Positions 1 to 6,041 of a stretch of DNA of 6,522 bases are shown in pieces. How positions within the stretch are numbered: the first letter of the stretch is position 1; the number at the start of each line of letters is the position of its first letter. The notes beneath the pieces were generated by a model that was given only the letters and a program-made list of their open reading frames with translations, made no database searches and was not told the DNA's origin. Source of the DNA: Actinomycetota bacterium (GTDB taxonomy: Bacteria > Cyanobacteriota > Vampirovibrionia > Obscuribacterales > Obscuribacteraceae). A program made the position numbers and the translations under genes. The stretch is taken from contig CAJCIF010000251.1 in assembly GCA_903970355.1 (NCBI GenBank), forward strand, positions 1-6,522. The letters are read 5' to 3'.

Positions 1-1125
1 CGGGACATATTGCAGATGATGTCAGATAGGAAAGATCGTGACTTCGGTTGGTACTACATGACCGCAAAGACTTGGCTGGAAATTGACAAGCCGGATATGG
101 CGGCAAACACCGCGAGCCAGGCAGCTAAGCTAGCAACTAAACCGGACCAACGGGCCGCCGCTGAAAATTTGCAATTTTTGGCGCTGCTGCGAGAAGAAAA
201 GACAGAACAAGCGAAAGCGTTGCAAGAAAATGTTTTCCGTGGTAAGTCGCCGATCAAAGCAGAAGCTTATGTTCGGTCTGCTCTCATGCTACTGCCGGCT
301 AGTGATCCCGCCGCCGGGAAAGAGCTTTTGACCAATGCCCTACAAAATTTGAAGAACCCGACAGATGTTGATGCTTTCTTTAAGCTCGGCATCATTTTTC
401 AAAGTAAGGCGGACGAAAATAAGGACAATGAGATACGGCAAGCATGGCTAGAGAACGCTCAGTCAGCCTATGCTCAAGCAATTGCGATACAGCCAAAGTG
501 GGCCGACTATCATTTTGCTTTGGCGGATGTTTATTGCAAAGAAGCTAAACAAGCTAAAGCAGCAGACGAATTGAAACTATCTTCATCGCTCGATGTCAAC
601 GATCTTCTTGCACCAGTTTTGGTTCCCAAACTTCTTTCTTGCGAAACGTTTGCCGGCGATTCAGTACCAGTAAATTTTTCAATTGCTAGGTTCAATATTA
701 AGGGCTTGAATTGCGCCTGTCATCGATCGAAAATCTATAAGGCTCTTGCGCAGATGAAAGGAGTAGCCTATGTCTACATCTCGCCGAAGAGTCCCTATTC
801 AAGTTGGGTCTTGCTCGATCCAACGCAAATTCCTGTTAGCGAAATGATCTCTAAATGCAATACTACTGCTTTGTCCCCAGAAATCGATTCAACGGGCAAA
901 GCGGTAAAGATCAAACTGGAGCTAACATCAGAGGAATCAGTCAAGACCGCTGCAGACGCTTTTAAAGTTGTGAGCGCGATCAGATTTAAGGAAGCCCTTT
1001 CATTCAATAAGAACTATTCAGAATACCAAACTCGCTTCCAAGACGTCGCTCCGATCATGCCTGCGGGCAAGAACGACACCGCTGATGGTGTCGCCACAGC
1101 CTCCAGTTGGAATGTGCCTCTTTGA
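1..1125 (+). CDS. TPR protein with C-terminal HMA-like domain (5' end outside window)
   Basis: The reading frame is open from the first base of the window to a TGA at 1123-1125, so the true start probably lies upstream; the TTG at 10 and the ATGs at 16 and 19 have no convincing start context. Residues here count from the window's first codon. The N-terminal ~200 residues are helical and TPR-like. The clearest repeat is at about 152-197, with the pattern AYAQAIAIQP...ADYHFALADVY. From about 228 to 290 the sequence follows the beta-alpha-beta-beta-alpha order of a heavy-metal-associated domain: FNIKGLNCACH, then helix KIYKALAQMKGV, then strands AYVYIS and SSWVLLDP, then helix VSEMISKC. The usual metal motif GMxCxxC is replaced by GLNCAC (Cys238, Cys240). 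TPR modules normally mediate protein-protein contacts; metal binding is an inference. The last ~80 residues are unassigned. The gene converges with the VWA gene across 33 nt. Function is unknown. The TPR call is fairly safe and the HMA-like call moderate. Confidence 0.75.
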   Translation, partial: RDILQMMSDRKDRDFGWYYMTAKTWLEIDKPDMAANTASQAAKLATKPDQRAAAENLQFLALLREEKTEQAKALQENVFRGKSPIKAEAYVRSALMLLPASDPAAGKELLTNALQNLKNPTDVDAFFKLGIIFQSKADENKDNEIRQAWLENAQSAYAQAIAIQPKWADYHFALADVYCKEAKQAKAADELKLSSSLDVNDLLAPVLVPKLLSCETFAGDSVPVNFSIARFNIKGLNCACHRSKIYKALAQMKGVAYVYISPKSPYSSWVLLDPTQIPVSEMISKCNTTALSPEIDSTGKAVKIKLELTSEESVKTAADAFKVVSAIRFKEALSFNKNYSEYQTRFQDVAPIMPAGKNDTADGVATASSWNVPL

Positions 1126-1158
1126 GCTGAGTCCCAAAAGCTGACCGTATTTCCAACA

Positions 1159-2295
1159 CTATGGCTCGCTCGGCTTTTTCGGTTGCGGTGAGCCGGTTTT
1201 GTAATTGGATTCTTGACGTTCCGGTGTTGCAACTTCCGGACCTTTTTTCATAACTGGATGATAATCGTGCCGAACAGTTTTGATGAGCGGGTCCACCATA
1301 CCTTTTCCCATAGTGCCGAAAGCAACCGAATCGACGATATCGTACTTTGCTCCGTTGTGCACAAGGTAGTTATCCAGAGTTTCCAAAAATGCCCGGCCCT
1401 CAAACTCACTGCCAATTTGCATAAAAACAAGTCGAATTTCATCGGCGGAACGCATTCTTCTTGTGGCGTCTATAATGACGTTATTCAATATCGCACCGCG
1501 ATTTGGCATGCCATCGGTCATGACGGCAATAAGCATCGGCCTCGTTCCACCTTCCAAAAAGTGCTGATCGAAAACGGCTTTCAACGGCGCACCGAGATCA
1601 GTGGAGCCCTGTGGTGACTGTTTTGAAAAGAGTTCTTTCACTTCCTCTGGAGAGGAGTTTTTCTGAATTGAGTAACTCGTTCCGAACGTTACCACCTCAA
1701 TACCAGTACCAGTTAGGTATGGTTTGATTTTGCCGGTAAACTCGGAAATATTATCCGCGCACCACTTCCATTTGGTGGCACCAGCTCCGTCTACGGGCTC
1801 ATTCATTGAGCCAGAGCGGTCTACCACTAATACGATGTCGTATTTTCCTAATTCTGAAAGTGCGTCCTTTTCTTCTTGTTTTGCAGCATCAGCAGTGGAA
1901 GCCTTGCTTCTTTTGTCAGTTTCAGTGGCGCGCGGATTATAAAGTGTATTCAATTTGACTGCGTATTGTTTACCGTTACGCTGGATGAGCAAATTTAGTT
2001 TGTCGTCCACGACGCTTCCAGCAATTATTTTGTCTCCTTCGGTCAATCCGGAATAATATGCCGAGGAGCCTGCCCTCACATTTTCCACTGTGGTAGGTAT
2101 GTTTTGCGATGAGAGCGTAACACCGGCGGAAGAACACATATCACCGAGTGAATCGACGTAGCCGTGCAGTGTTTTGGGCTGAGTTTTGGACGATGTTTTG
2201 GGCTGAGTTTTGGAATCTTGGCCAGCTGCTTCCGAAACAAAAGCTTCCCTGAATAAGCATGCAAGAACCAATAAGACAGCTATTGAGCGGGTCAT
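1159..2295 (-). CDS. Secreted VWA-domain protein with N-terminal PDZ-like domain
   Basis: This is a complete 378-aa protein, ATG at 2293-2295 and TAG at 1159-1161. The N-terminus (MTRSIAVLLVLACLF...SEAAG) reads as a Sec signal peptide, probably cleaved near residue 23-24. A short Lys/Thr/Pro-rich repeat (about 28-42) precedes a PDZ-like segment (about 55-115) with VENVRAGSSAYYSGLTEGDKI, which matches the PDZ pattern of a small-residue turn followed by GL..GD.I. A linker rich in Lys, Ala and Glu leads to a von Willebrand factor A domain (about 152-340). Its metal-ion-dependent adhesion site looks complete: DRSGS (Asp159, Ser161, Ser163), Thr232 in GSTDLG, and Asp261 in MTDGMPN. The tail after 345 is polar and rich in Pro and Lys. 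VWA domains bind protein partners through a divalent metal; an extracytoplasmic interaction role is inferred. The start codon overlaps the stop of the preceding gene by four bases (ATGA), so translation is probably coupled to it. The specific function is not known. Confidence 0.88.
   Translation of the reverse strand: MTRSIAVLLVLACLFREAFVSEAAGQDSKTQPKTSSKTQPKTLHGYVDSLGDMCSSAGVTLSSQNIPTTVENVRAGSSAYYSGLTEGDKIIAGSVVDDKLNLLIQRNGKQYAVKLNTLYNPRATETDKRSKASTADAAKQEEKDALSELGKYDIVLVVDRSGSMNEPVDGAGATKWKWCADNISEFTGKIKPYLTGTGIEVVTFGTSYSIQKNSSPEEVKELFSKQSPQGSTDLGAPLKAVFDQHFLEGGTRPMLIAVMTDGMPNRGAILNNVIIDATRRMRSADEIRLVFMQIGSEFEGRAFLETLDNYLVHNGAKYDIVDSVAFGTMGKGMVDPLIKTVRHDYHPVMKKGPEVATPERQESNYKTGSPQPKKPSEP
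2170..2214 (-). repeat. In-frame tandem repeat, two 21-nt copies at 24-nt period
   Basis: Two identical 21-base copies lie at 2170-2190 and 2194-2214, separated by three bases. In the VWA gene they encode two KTQPKT units at a period of eight residues, directly after the signal peptide. The period is a multiple of three, so copy-number change by slippage would keep the frame. This is likely a flexible spacer between the signal peptide and the PDZ-like domain. Confidence 0.85.
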
Positions 2296-3224
2296 TTTGA
2301 GGCACCATGTGAAGTGCCATCTAAACTTTGCATTGGTACATGCGATTTCAATTCTGGTACACGATTTTCGGTGCCGTAGTTAACGAGGTTCTTAACGTAC
2401 ATATTAGAGCCCAATGGCATAACTTGCGTAAGTCCATTTCCCATTTTTTGCTGTGTTTCCCCGTTTCTGGAGGCCTCCTCATACGCCGAAACACGCAGAT
2501 TTGCCGCCTTTTCAATTTGGGCTTTCCTGCTTAAAAATCGTTCGTTGATCTCGCTAATACGAGGTTCGTCGGCTTTCTTCAATTTTTCAAAAAGGTCTGT
2601 GTATGCCGACGATTGCTCATACACCCTTTCGGTTCTGCCATTTGTTTCTTTTTCTTTCCACTCAAACTGCTCCACCCCACTCAACTGACCGGCCTCCTCG
2701 TCATGTATTCTGGCAATGGCACGATCGGCCTCCTTTCGGAAAACGTCTATTTCACGCTTAGCAGCATCTAGTGCCTGTTGTTGAGCCGTTGTCAGTTCTT
2801 TTGGTGGATCACTGCCTTCTTTGTCTTTGACCTTTGCAGCATCTTCCACCTTCGTTGTCGCTGCCTTTGCAGTAATGGGCCCAGACTTCGTGAGATTTTG
2901 TAGACCAGCCTGAATATTTTCAATAATCTTGGGATCGTGAGTAAAAGCAGCAGCTTGTTCGTACTGCTGAGCTGCCTCTTTTTTACGATTTAAACCAGCC
3001 AAAGAAGCAGCAACGTAATAGCGCGCGATTGGGTCATTCGGCTTTTCTTTGAGAGCATAAATCCCATACTTGAGAGACTTGGCATATTCGCCCCGCTTGT
3101 ACGCGTTGGCCTCCGCCTCCGTGATCTGAGAGTAGTCAGAAGAGGAAGCGGCCGAAAGCACATTAACGAAAGGCATGCAGCAAGCAATGAAAAACCATTT
3201 TTGAATTCGCCTGGACACCAACAT
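2292..3224 (-). CDS. Exported TPR-like / coiled-coil protein of unknown function
   Basis: The frame is open back to a TTG at 3287, but the ATG at 3222-3224 is preferred, giving 310 aa. It begins a credible signal peptide (MLVSRRIQKWFFIACCMPFVNVLSAAS, shown here in part: basic SRRIQK, hydrophobic WFFIACC...FVNVL, AxA-type site near 25-26), whereas the upstream extension is polar and has no ribosome site. A GCGGA stretch lies about 7 nt upstream of the chosen ATG. Residues ~30-112 hold two TPR-like helical pairs (NAYKRGEYAKSLKYGIYALK and KKEAAQQYEQAAAF). Residues 115-145 are low-complexity Lys/Ala/Asp. Residues ~145-255 are highly charged and helical, likely coiled coil. The C-terminus (NMYVKNLVNYGTENRVPELK) is non-helical and unassigned. 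A lipoprotein reading (FIAC|C) is possible but the hydrophobic core before it would be very short. The TGA stop overlaps the VWA gene's ATG, so the two proteins are probably made together and may interact. Confidence 0.82.
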   Translation of the reverse strand: MLVSRRIQKWFFIACCMPFVNVLSAASSSDYSQITEAEANAYKRGEYAKSLKYGIYALKEKPNDPIARYYVAASLAGLNRKKEAAQQYEQAAAFTHDPKIIENIQAGLQNLTKSGPITAKAATTKVEDAAKVKDKEGSDPPKELTTAQQQALDAAKREIDVFRKEADRAIARIHDEEAGQLSGVEQFEWKEKETNGRTERVYEQSSAYTDLFEKLKKADEPRISEINERFLSRKAQIEKAANLRVSAYEEASRNGETQQKMGNGLTQVMPLGSNMYVKNLVNYGTENRVPELKSHVPMQSLDGTSHGASK

Positions 3225-3307
3225 TATCGTTCCGCTCAACCACTCTCCAGATTCTTGCCCATTTCCGGTGGTATTAAGCGCATCCAAATCGATAAGAAGC
3301 CGTGCGG

Positions 3308-3943
3308 CTAGTCTTTGGGAAGCTCGTCTTTTGCAGGATCAAGCCGCCTTAGTAAACGCAATTTTGGATCAGTACTTCCTTGGCAAAGCTCCAGGTCAAA
3401 TTTTCCATCTGAAAACTTCGCTCTTACAACGTACAGATCATGGGCAAGCAGGTTTGCGTCGTGCAGTTTTTTGTTCAGGTCTTCGAGAAAGTTTTTGTAA
3501 TGCTCCCCAAAGTGCTGCCCGCTCAAAGATTCTTCTGCTACGTGAACTGACTTTGCTAAATCTAAAAGTGAGCCTTTAGTAAAAACGTCAAAACTGCTCT
3601 GAGCATAAGAGGCATCATCAAGCCTATTGTGCGCATTGTTTGCATTGACTAGATCTGTAAGAGGCACGGAAACGATTTGGCGATCATCGAATTTGATGTC
3701 TAATGCTGGTGACTTTTTTTCAGCACCTTCTATCTTAATATGTCCGTTAAGCCAACCTTTGGACTGAAGTTGATCGTTCAAAAGGGCAAAGTATTTCTTT
3801 CGATCACCTTCATCTTTCAGATTATTCGATTCCTGCAATATGTCTTTCCGAAGCAAGGCCAGCGATTCCGGTGTCATCTGCCATCCACTGTCAGTAACCG
3901 CCGCATTCACATCGTTTTGAATATTGCGCTCGTATTTGCTCAT
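3308..3943 (-). CDS. Hypothetical protein, first gene of the three-gene cluster
   Basis: This is a complete 211-aa frame, ATG at 3941-3943 and TAG at 3308-3310. A GGTGG ribosome-binding stretch lies at 3948-3952, with a rather short 4-nt spacer. I recognise no family. The protein is soluble-looking: no signal peptide, no membrane segment and one Cys (187). Predicted by eye, an N-terminal helical part (1-62, including ESLALLRKDILQESNNLKDE) is followed by a possible beta segment (65-97, GHIKIEGAEK...IVSVPLTDL), then mainly helix (115-165) and a final beta-rich stretch (YVVRAKFSDGKFDLELCQ) before a charged tail. It is the first gene downstream of the intron on the same strand and is followed 83 nt later by the exported TPR-like gene, so an operon is likely. 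Steady amphipathic patterning and lack of a competing frame support it as a real gene. No function can be assigned. Confidence 0.75.
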   Translation of the reverse strand: MSKYERNIQNDVNAAVTDSGWQMTPESLALLRKDILQESNNLKDEGDRKKYFALLNDQLQSKGWLNGHIKIEGAEKKSPALDIKFDDRQIVSVPLTDLVNANNAHNRLDDASYAQSSFDVFTKGSLLDLAKSVHVAEESLSGQHFGEHYKNFLEDLNKKLHDANLLAHDLYVVRAKFSDGKFDLELCQGSTDPKLRLLRRLDPAKDELPKD

Positions 3944-4014
3944 AACGCCACCAAAGAAACGGCCCAGTCGGAAATTAACACGGAACGCCTATGAAAACGT
4001 TTCCGAGTTGTTAA

Positions 4015-4029
4015 GGGGATGGCATCCCC
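4015..4029 (-). repeat. Short perfect inverted repeat in the leader of the three-gene cluster
   Basis: GGGGAT and ATCCCC form a 6-bp perfect stem around a 3-nt loop, 24 nt inside the 3' exon of the intron and about 70 nt upstream of the ATG at 3943. No T-run follows on the minus strand (TTAACAACT instead), so it is not a convincing terminator. It could be a leader hairpin or operator, or chance. I see no strong sigma-70 promoter between 3944 and 4052. Confidence 0.35.
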
Positions 4030-4052
4030 AAATTGGCGCGAGTTGCGCATAG

Positions 4053-4122
4053 ATCGGCATAGGGGGGACCTCACGGTCCCTCCCTGCCACACCACCGTAC
4101 GAGCGGGTCCGCATACGGCGAT
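4053..4122 (-). ncRNA. Group II intron domains V and VI
   Basis: Domain V is at 4122-4091. ATCGCCGTA pairs with TACGGTGGT, including the CGC triad opposite GTG; an internal bulge follows, then a GCG/CGC upper stem closed by GACC. Domain VI is at 4090-4053: GGCA pairs with TGCC and an upper AGGGACC/GGTCCCC helix is capped by GTGA. An unpaired A on the 3' side, eight bases from the intron end (position 4060), is the likely branch-point nucleotide; the 7-8 base spacing is typical. The reverse transcriptase stop codon (4131-4133) lies only nine bases before domain V. Confidence 0.85.
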
Positions 4123-4130
4123 TCGGCGGA

Positions 4131-5525
4131 TTAAGCGGTGTTTGAGCACATCAGAGCCGGAAGACCAAGTGACTGAAAGTATGTTATTGACAGGGCGCTG
4201 TTGATGGGTGGGGTTTGACTCATACGCCAAGGTCCGTGGACACCGCTTCCGGCGCCCTCTCGTGCTTGGGTTATTGTCAATCCCATCGCCCTTAAACGCT
4301 TGAATCGGGTGGTGCTGCGTTTCCAACGCTTCCAAATGAGGCAGCGTAGTTTTCGTCTCAACCACTTCTCCAAATCCTGCAAAACTTTCGGTGTCTCACA
4401 ATATCCGAAGTAGCCAATCCAACCTCGCAAATAGCTGGTTAGTTCTTCGGTAATCTGCTTCAGAGTGTTGCCGCGTTTACGGCAAGTCAGTCTCTTGATT
4501 CGTTCCTTTGCTCGCTTCAGCGCTTCCGGCGCTATTCGGCGTCGGGGTTGCTTCTGATTCGTAAAGGAAAAACCCAAGAACTTCCTTTGCCACTGCCACG
4601 GTCTCCCCACCGCACTCTTTGCTTCATTTACTTTCAGTCTCAACTGCTTGCTGAGAAACTTCGTGATGCTTTCCATCACTCTCTCTCCGGCTCGTTGCGA
4701 GCCGACGTATGTATTACAATCGTCGGTGAATCGCACAAATCGTAGACCGCGTTTCTCTAACTCCTTGTCGAGGTCATCGAGTAGCAGATTTGAAAGTATC
4801 GGTGAAAGTGGACCCCCCTGCGGTACACCCTCCTCTGTCGGTTTCACTAAGCCTTCTTCCATCATTCCGGCGTTCAGGTATGCTCGAATCAGCTTCAACA
4901 CTCGCTTATCTTTCACTCGCTTGGCAATCCGGCTCATCAAAACATCGTGATTGACTCGGTCGAAAAATTTCTCCAAATCAATGTCCACAACGTATCGCAA
5001 TCCGCTGCTTACATACTCCTGCGCTTGCTTGATTGCCTGATGCTGCGATTTGCCTGGGCGAAATCCATAGCTATATTGAGAAAATGCTCCGTCCCAGTGC
5101 TTCTGGAATACTTGCTGCATCGCTGTTTGGATGAAGCGGTCGATTGCACAAGGAATGCCCAATTGTCGCATTCCTCCTGTTGCTTTCGGTATTTCTACTC
5201 GCCTCACCGCCCGCGGTGCGTAGCTTCCTTCCAGTAGTTCTTTTCGGATTCTTTTCCAGTTTTCCTTCAGATAGGCAGGCAGTTTGTCGACGGTCATTCC
5301 GTCTATCCCTGCTGCACCTTTGTTTTCCAGTACCTTGTTCAATGCTCTTTTCAGGTTCTCTTTATCTAGCACCTCCTCTAACATGTGCTCCGTTTCCGCC
5401 AGGCTTTCAGTTGCGCCTACCGACTTGAACGATTCGAACCCTCGCATGGCACCATCGGAAGCTTCACTTCCTACTCTTGCCATTGAGACCTGTTCTATCT
5501 GGCTTTTCTGTCGCTTGTCGTCCAT
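4131..5525 (-). CDS. ltrA: Group II intron reverse transcriptase/maturase
   Basis: The 464-aa intron-encoded protein copies intron RNA into DNA during target-primed insertion and, as maturase, helps the ribozyme fold and splice. ATG is at 5523-5525 with AGGA about 10 nt upstream, and TAA is at 4131-4133. Visible blocks in order: the RT N-terminal region GAAGIDGMTVDKLP (70-83); IPKATGGMRQLGIP (112-125); SYGFRPGKSQHQAI (152-165); DIDLEKFFDRVNHD (181-194), carrying the first catalytic Asp, probably Asp183; EGVPQGGPLSPILSNLLLDD (232-251); FVRFTDDCNTYV (263-274), with the catalytic Asp268-Asp269; then the thumb/maturase domain X (ITEELTSYLRGWIGYFGY, 358-375). It ends GPWRMSQTPP...YFQSLGLPALM with no HNH endonuclease, as in class C proteins. 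The usual YADD box reads FTDD here; both Asp residues remain. The frame is intact. LtrA-family naming is generic. Confidence 0.94.
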   Translation of the reverse strand: MDDKRQKSQIEQVSMARVGSEASDGAMRGFESFKSVGATESLAETEHMLEEVLDKENLKRALNKVLENKGAAGIDGMTVDKLPAYLKENWKRIRKELLEGSYAPRAVRRVEIPKATGGMRQLGIPCAIDRFIQTAMQQVFQKHWDGAFSQYSYGFRPGKSQHQAIKQAQEYVSSGLRYVVDIDLEKFFDRVNHDVLMSRIAKRVKDKRVLKLIRAYLNAGMMEEGLVKPTEEGVPQGGPLSPILSNLLLDDLDKELEKRGLRFVRFTDDCNTYVGSQRAGERVMESITKFLSKQLRLKVNEAKSAVGRPWQWQRKFLGFSFTNQKQPRRRIAPEALKRAKERIKRLTCRKRGNTLKQITEELTSYLRGWIGYFGYCETPKVLQDLEKWLRRKLRCLIWKRWKRSTTRFKRLRAMGLTITQAREGAGSGVHGPWRMSQTPPINSALSITYFQSLGLPALMCSNTA

Positions 5526-5985
5526 GAGATTTGCGTCCTACTTGCCTTTTCCTTTAAGCCCTTGCGGGCACCGTTCGGGCCTTCGTTTCCAACATCGGCT
5601 GCCTACCTACTTCAGCGCTTGCTCGACAGGGAGAACTACTACGCCCTCTGCTGAGTTCTGCATTGCGGTCTGGTCACCTTGCGGCTTCCTCAGTCCTGTT
5701 TCCAGGACACAGTGCAGAACCTCCCGGGGTAAGTTCAACCACTTTCTCCGCACAACCGCCGGATCTACAACCGCATCCCTTGATGACTGTGGACTTCGCG
5801 ATCATTTGCTCGCTCGTCCGAATGCAATTGCCTTGTATCCGATTTCTGTTCGTCAGCTCGCGGATTTGCTCCACGCTTCCTTCAGACCCAGCCTCGCGAC
5901 TAGCATCCTTGCGCTTCGCTACACTTCATCGTCATCAGATTGTGTAAGGACTTTCACCTCCAGTTGTTGAACATGCCCGGCGCAC
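5526..5985 (-). ncRNA. Group II intron 5' ribozyme region (domains I-III and start of IV)
   Basis: These 460 nt carry no gene on either strand; open frames here are by-products of structured RNA. The minus strand starts GTGCG and includes GGTGAAAGTCC at 5961-5951. Several RNA hairpins are legible: GTCCTG/CAGGAC closed by a GAAA tetraloop (5708-5693), nested in an 8-bp stem GTTCTGCA/TGCAGAAC (5720-5713 with 5662-5655); GCCC/GGGC closed by GCAA (5569-5558), near the start of domain IV; and a GCGA-capped stem around 5910-5895. A candidate exon-binding site 1, AGAAAT, lies at 5847-5842 and can pair with the U-run of the 5' exon. Exact domain limits were not computed. Confidence 0.85.
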
Positions 5986-6021
5986 AAAAAATGGGACGGT
6001 TTCCAGGAAACCGTCCCATTT
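5986..6021 (-). terminator. Intrinsic terminator of glnN and intron insertion target
   Basis: A 16-bp perfect inverted repeat (5989-6004 with 6006-6021) has the core AAATGGGACGGTTTCC. On the minus strand it is followed by a T-run (5991-5986) that ends exactly at the intron 5' splice site. It starts 20 nt after the glnN stop codon, as expected for a Rho-independent terminator of that gene. The symmetry also leaves an A-run and T-rich flank, but only the minus-strand side has the long T-run. Hairpin and T-run are intact despite the insertion, so termination should still work. Confidence 0.92.
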
Positions 6022-6041
6022 GATTTAATCAGTACGTTCGC

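Larger units (their letters stand above)
4053..5985 (-). mobile_element. Group II intron, bacterial class C (IIC), complete
   Basis: On the minus strand the element opens with GTGCG at 5985-5981, the standard group II 5' end, and closes with a domain V/VI pair and a terminal GAT at 4055-4053, giving 1933 nt. Inside it are a ribozyme 5' region with the conserved-looking GGTGAAAGTCC segment (5961-5951), an intron-encoded reverse transcriptase in domain IV, and domains V and VI. Class C is supported by three things: CGC rather than AGC as the domain V catalytic triad, an intron protein without HNH endonuclease, and insertion directly behind an intrinsic terminator (5986-6021) in the same orientation. 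Group IIC introns are known to use terminator-like hairpins as targets and to recognise only short exon sequences. The intron looks capable of splicing and mobility: no frameshift in the protein and no truncated domain is visible. The exact 3' boundary depends on domain VI folding and could shift by a base or two. Confidence 0.92.

Noticed and set aside
1074..1093. Inverted repeat CGACACC/GGTGTCG as a terminator for the first gene
   Set aside because: The stem is perfect, but it lies inside the coding end and has no T-run on either strand.
1126..1158. Bidirectional terminator between the convergent genes
   Set aside because: The 33-nt gap contains no stem of useful length followed by a T-run; only a repeated AGCTGA-like word is present.
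1213..1617. Plus-strand 134-codon frame
   Set aside because: It is antisense to the VWA gene, whose frame carries recognisable domain motifs.
1797..1813. Inverted repeat GGCTCA/TGAGCC
   Set aside because: It falls inside the VWA MIDAS coding region, with coding constraint and no flanking signal; probably chance.
3225..3287. Upstream TTG start at 3285-3287 for the exported TPR-like protein
   Set aside because: It would bury the signal peptide behind 21 polar residues and has no ribosome-binding site; the ATG at 3222-3224 fits better.
3940..4365. Minus-strand 141-codon frame crossing the intron 3' end
   Set aside because: It runs out of frame through the end of the reverse transcriptase, domains V/VI and the downstream exon, with no protein-like pattern.
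5284..5970. Long plus-strand open frame of 228 codons, and shorter ones on either strand nearby
   Set aside because: It lies antisense to the reverse transcriptase start and the ribozyme 5' region. Its composition (Ser/Arg/Leu-rich, no motif) is what structured intron RNA gives by chance.
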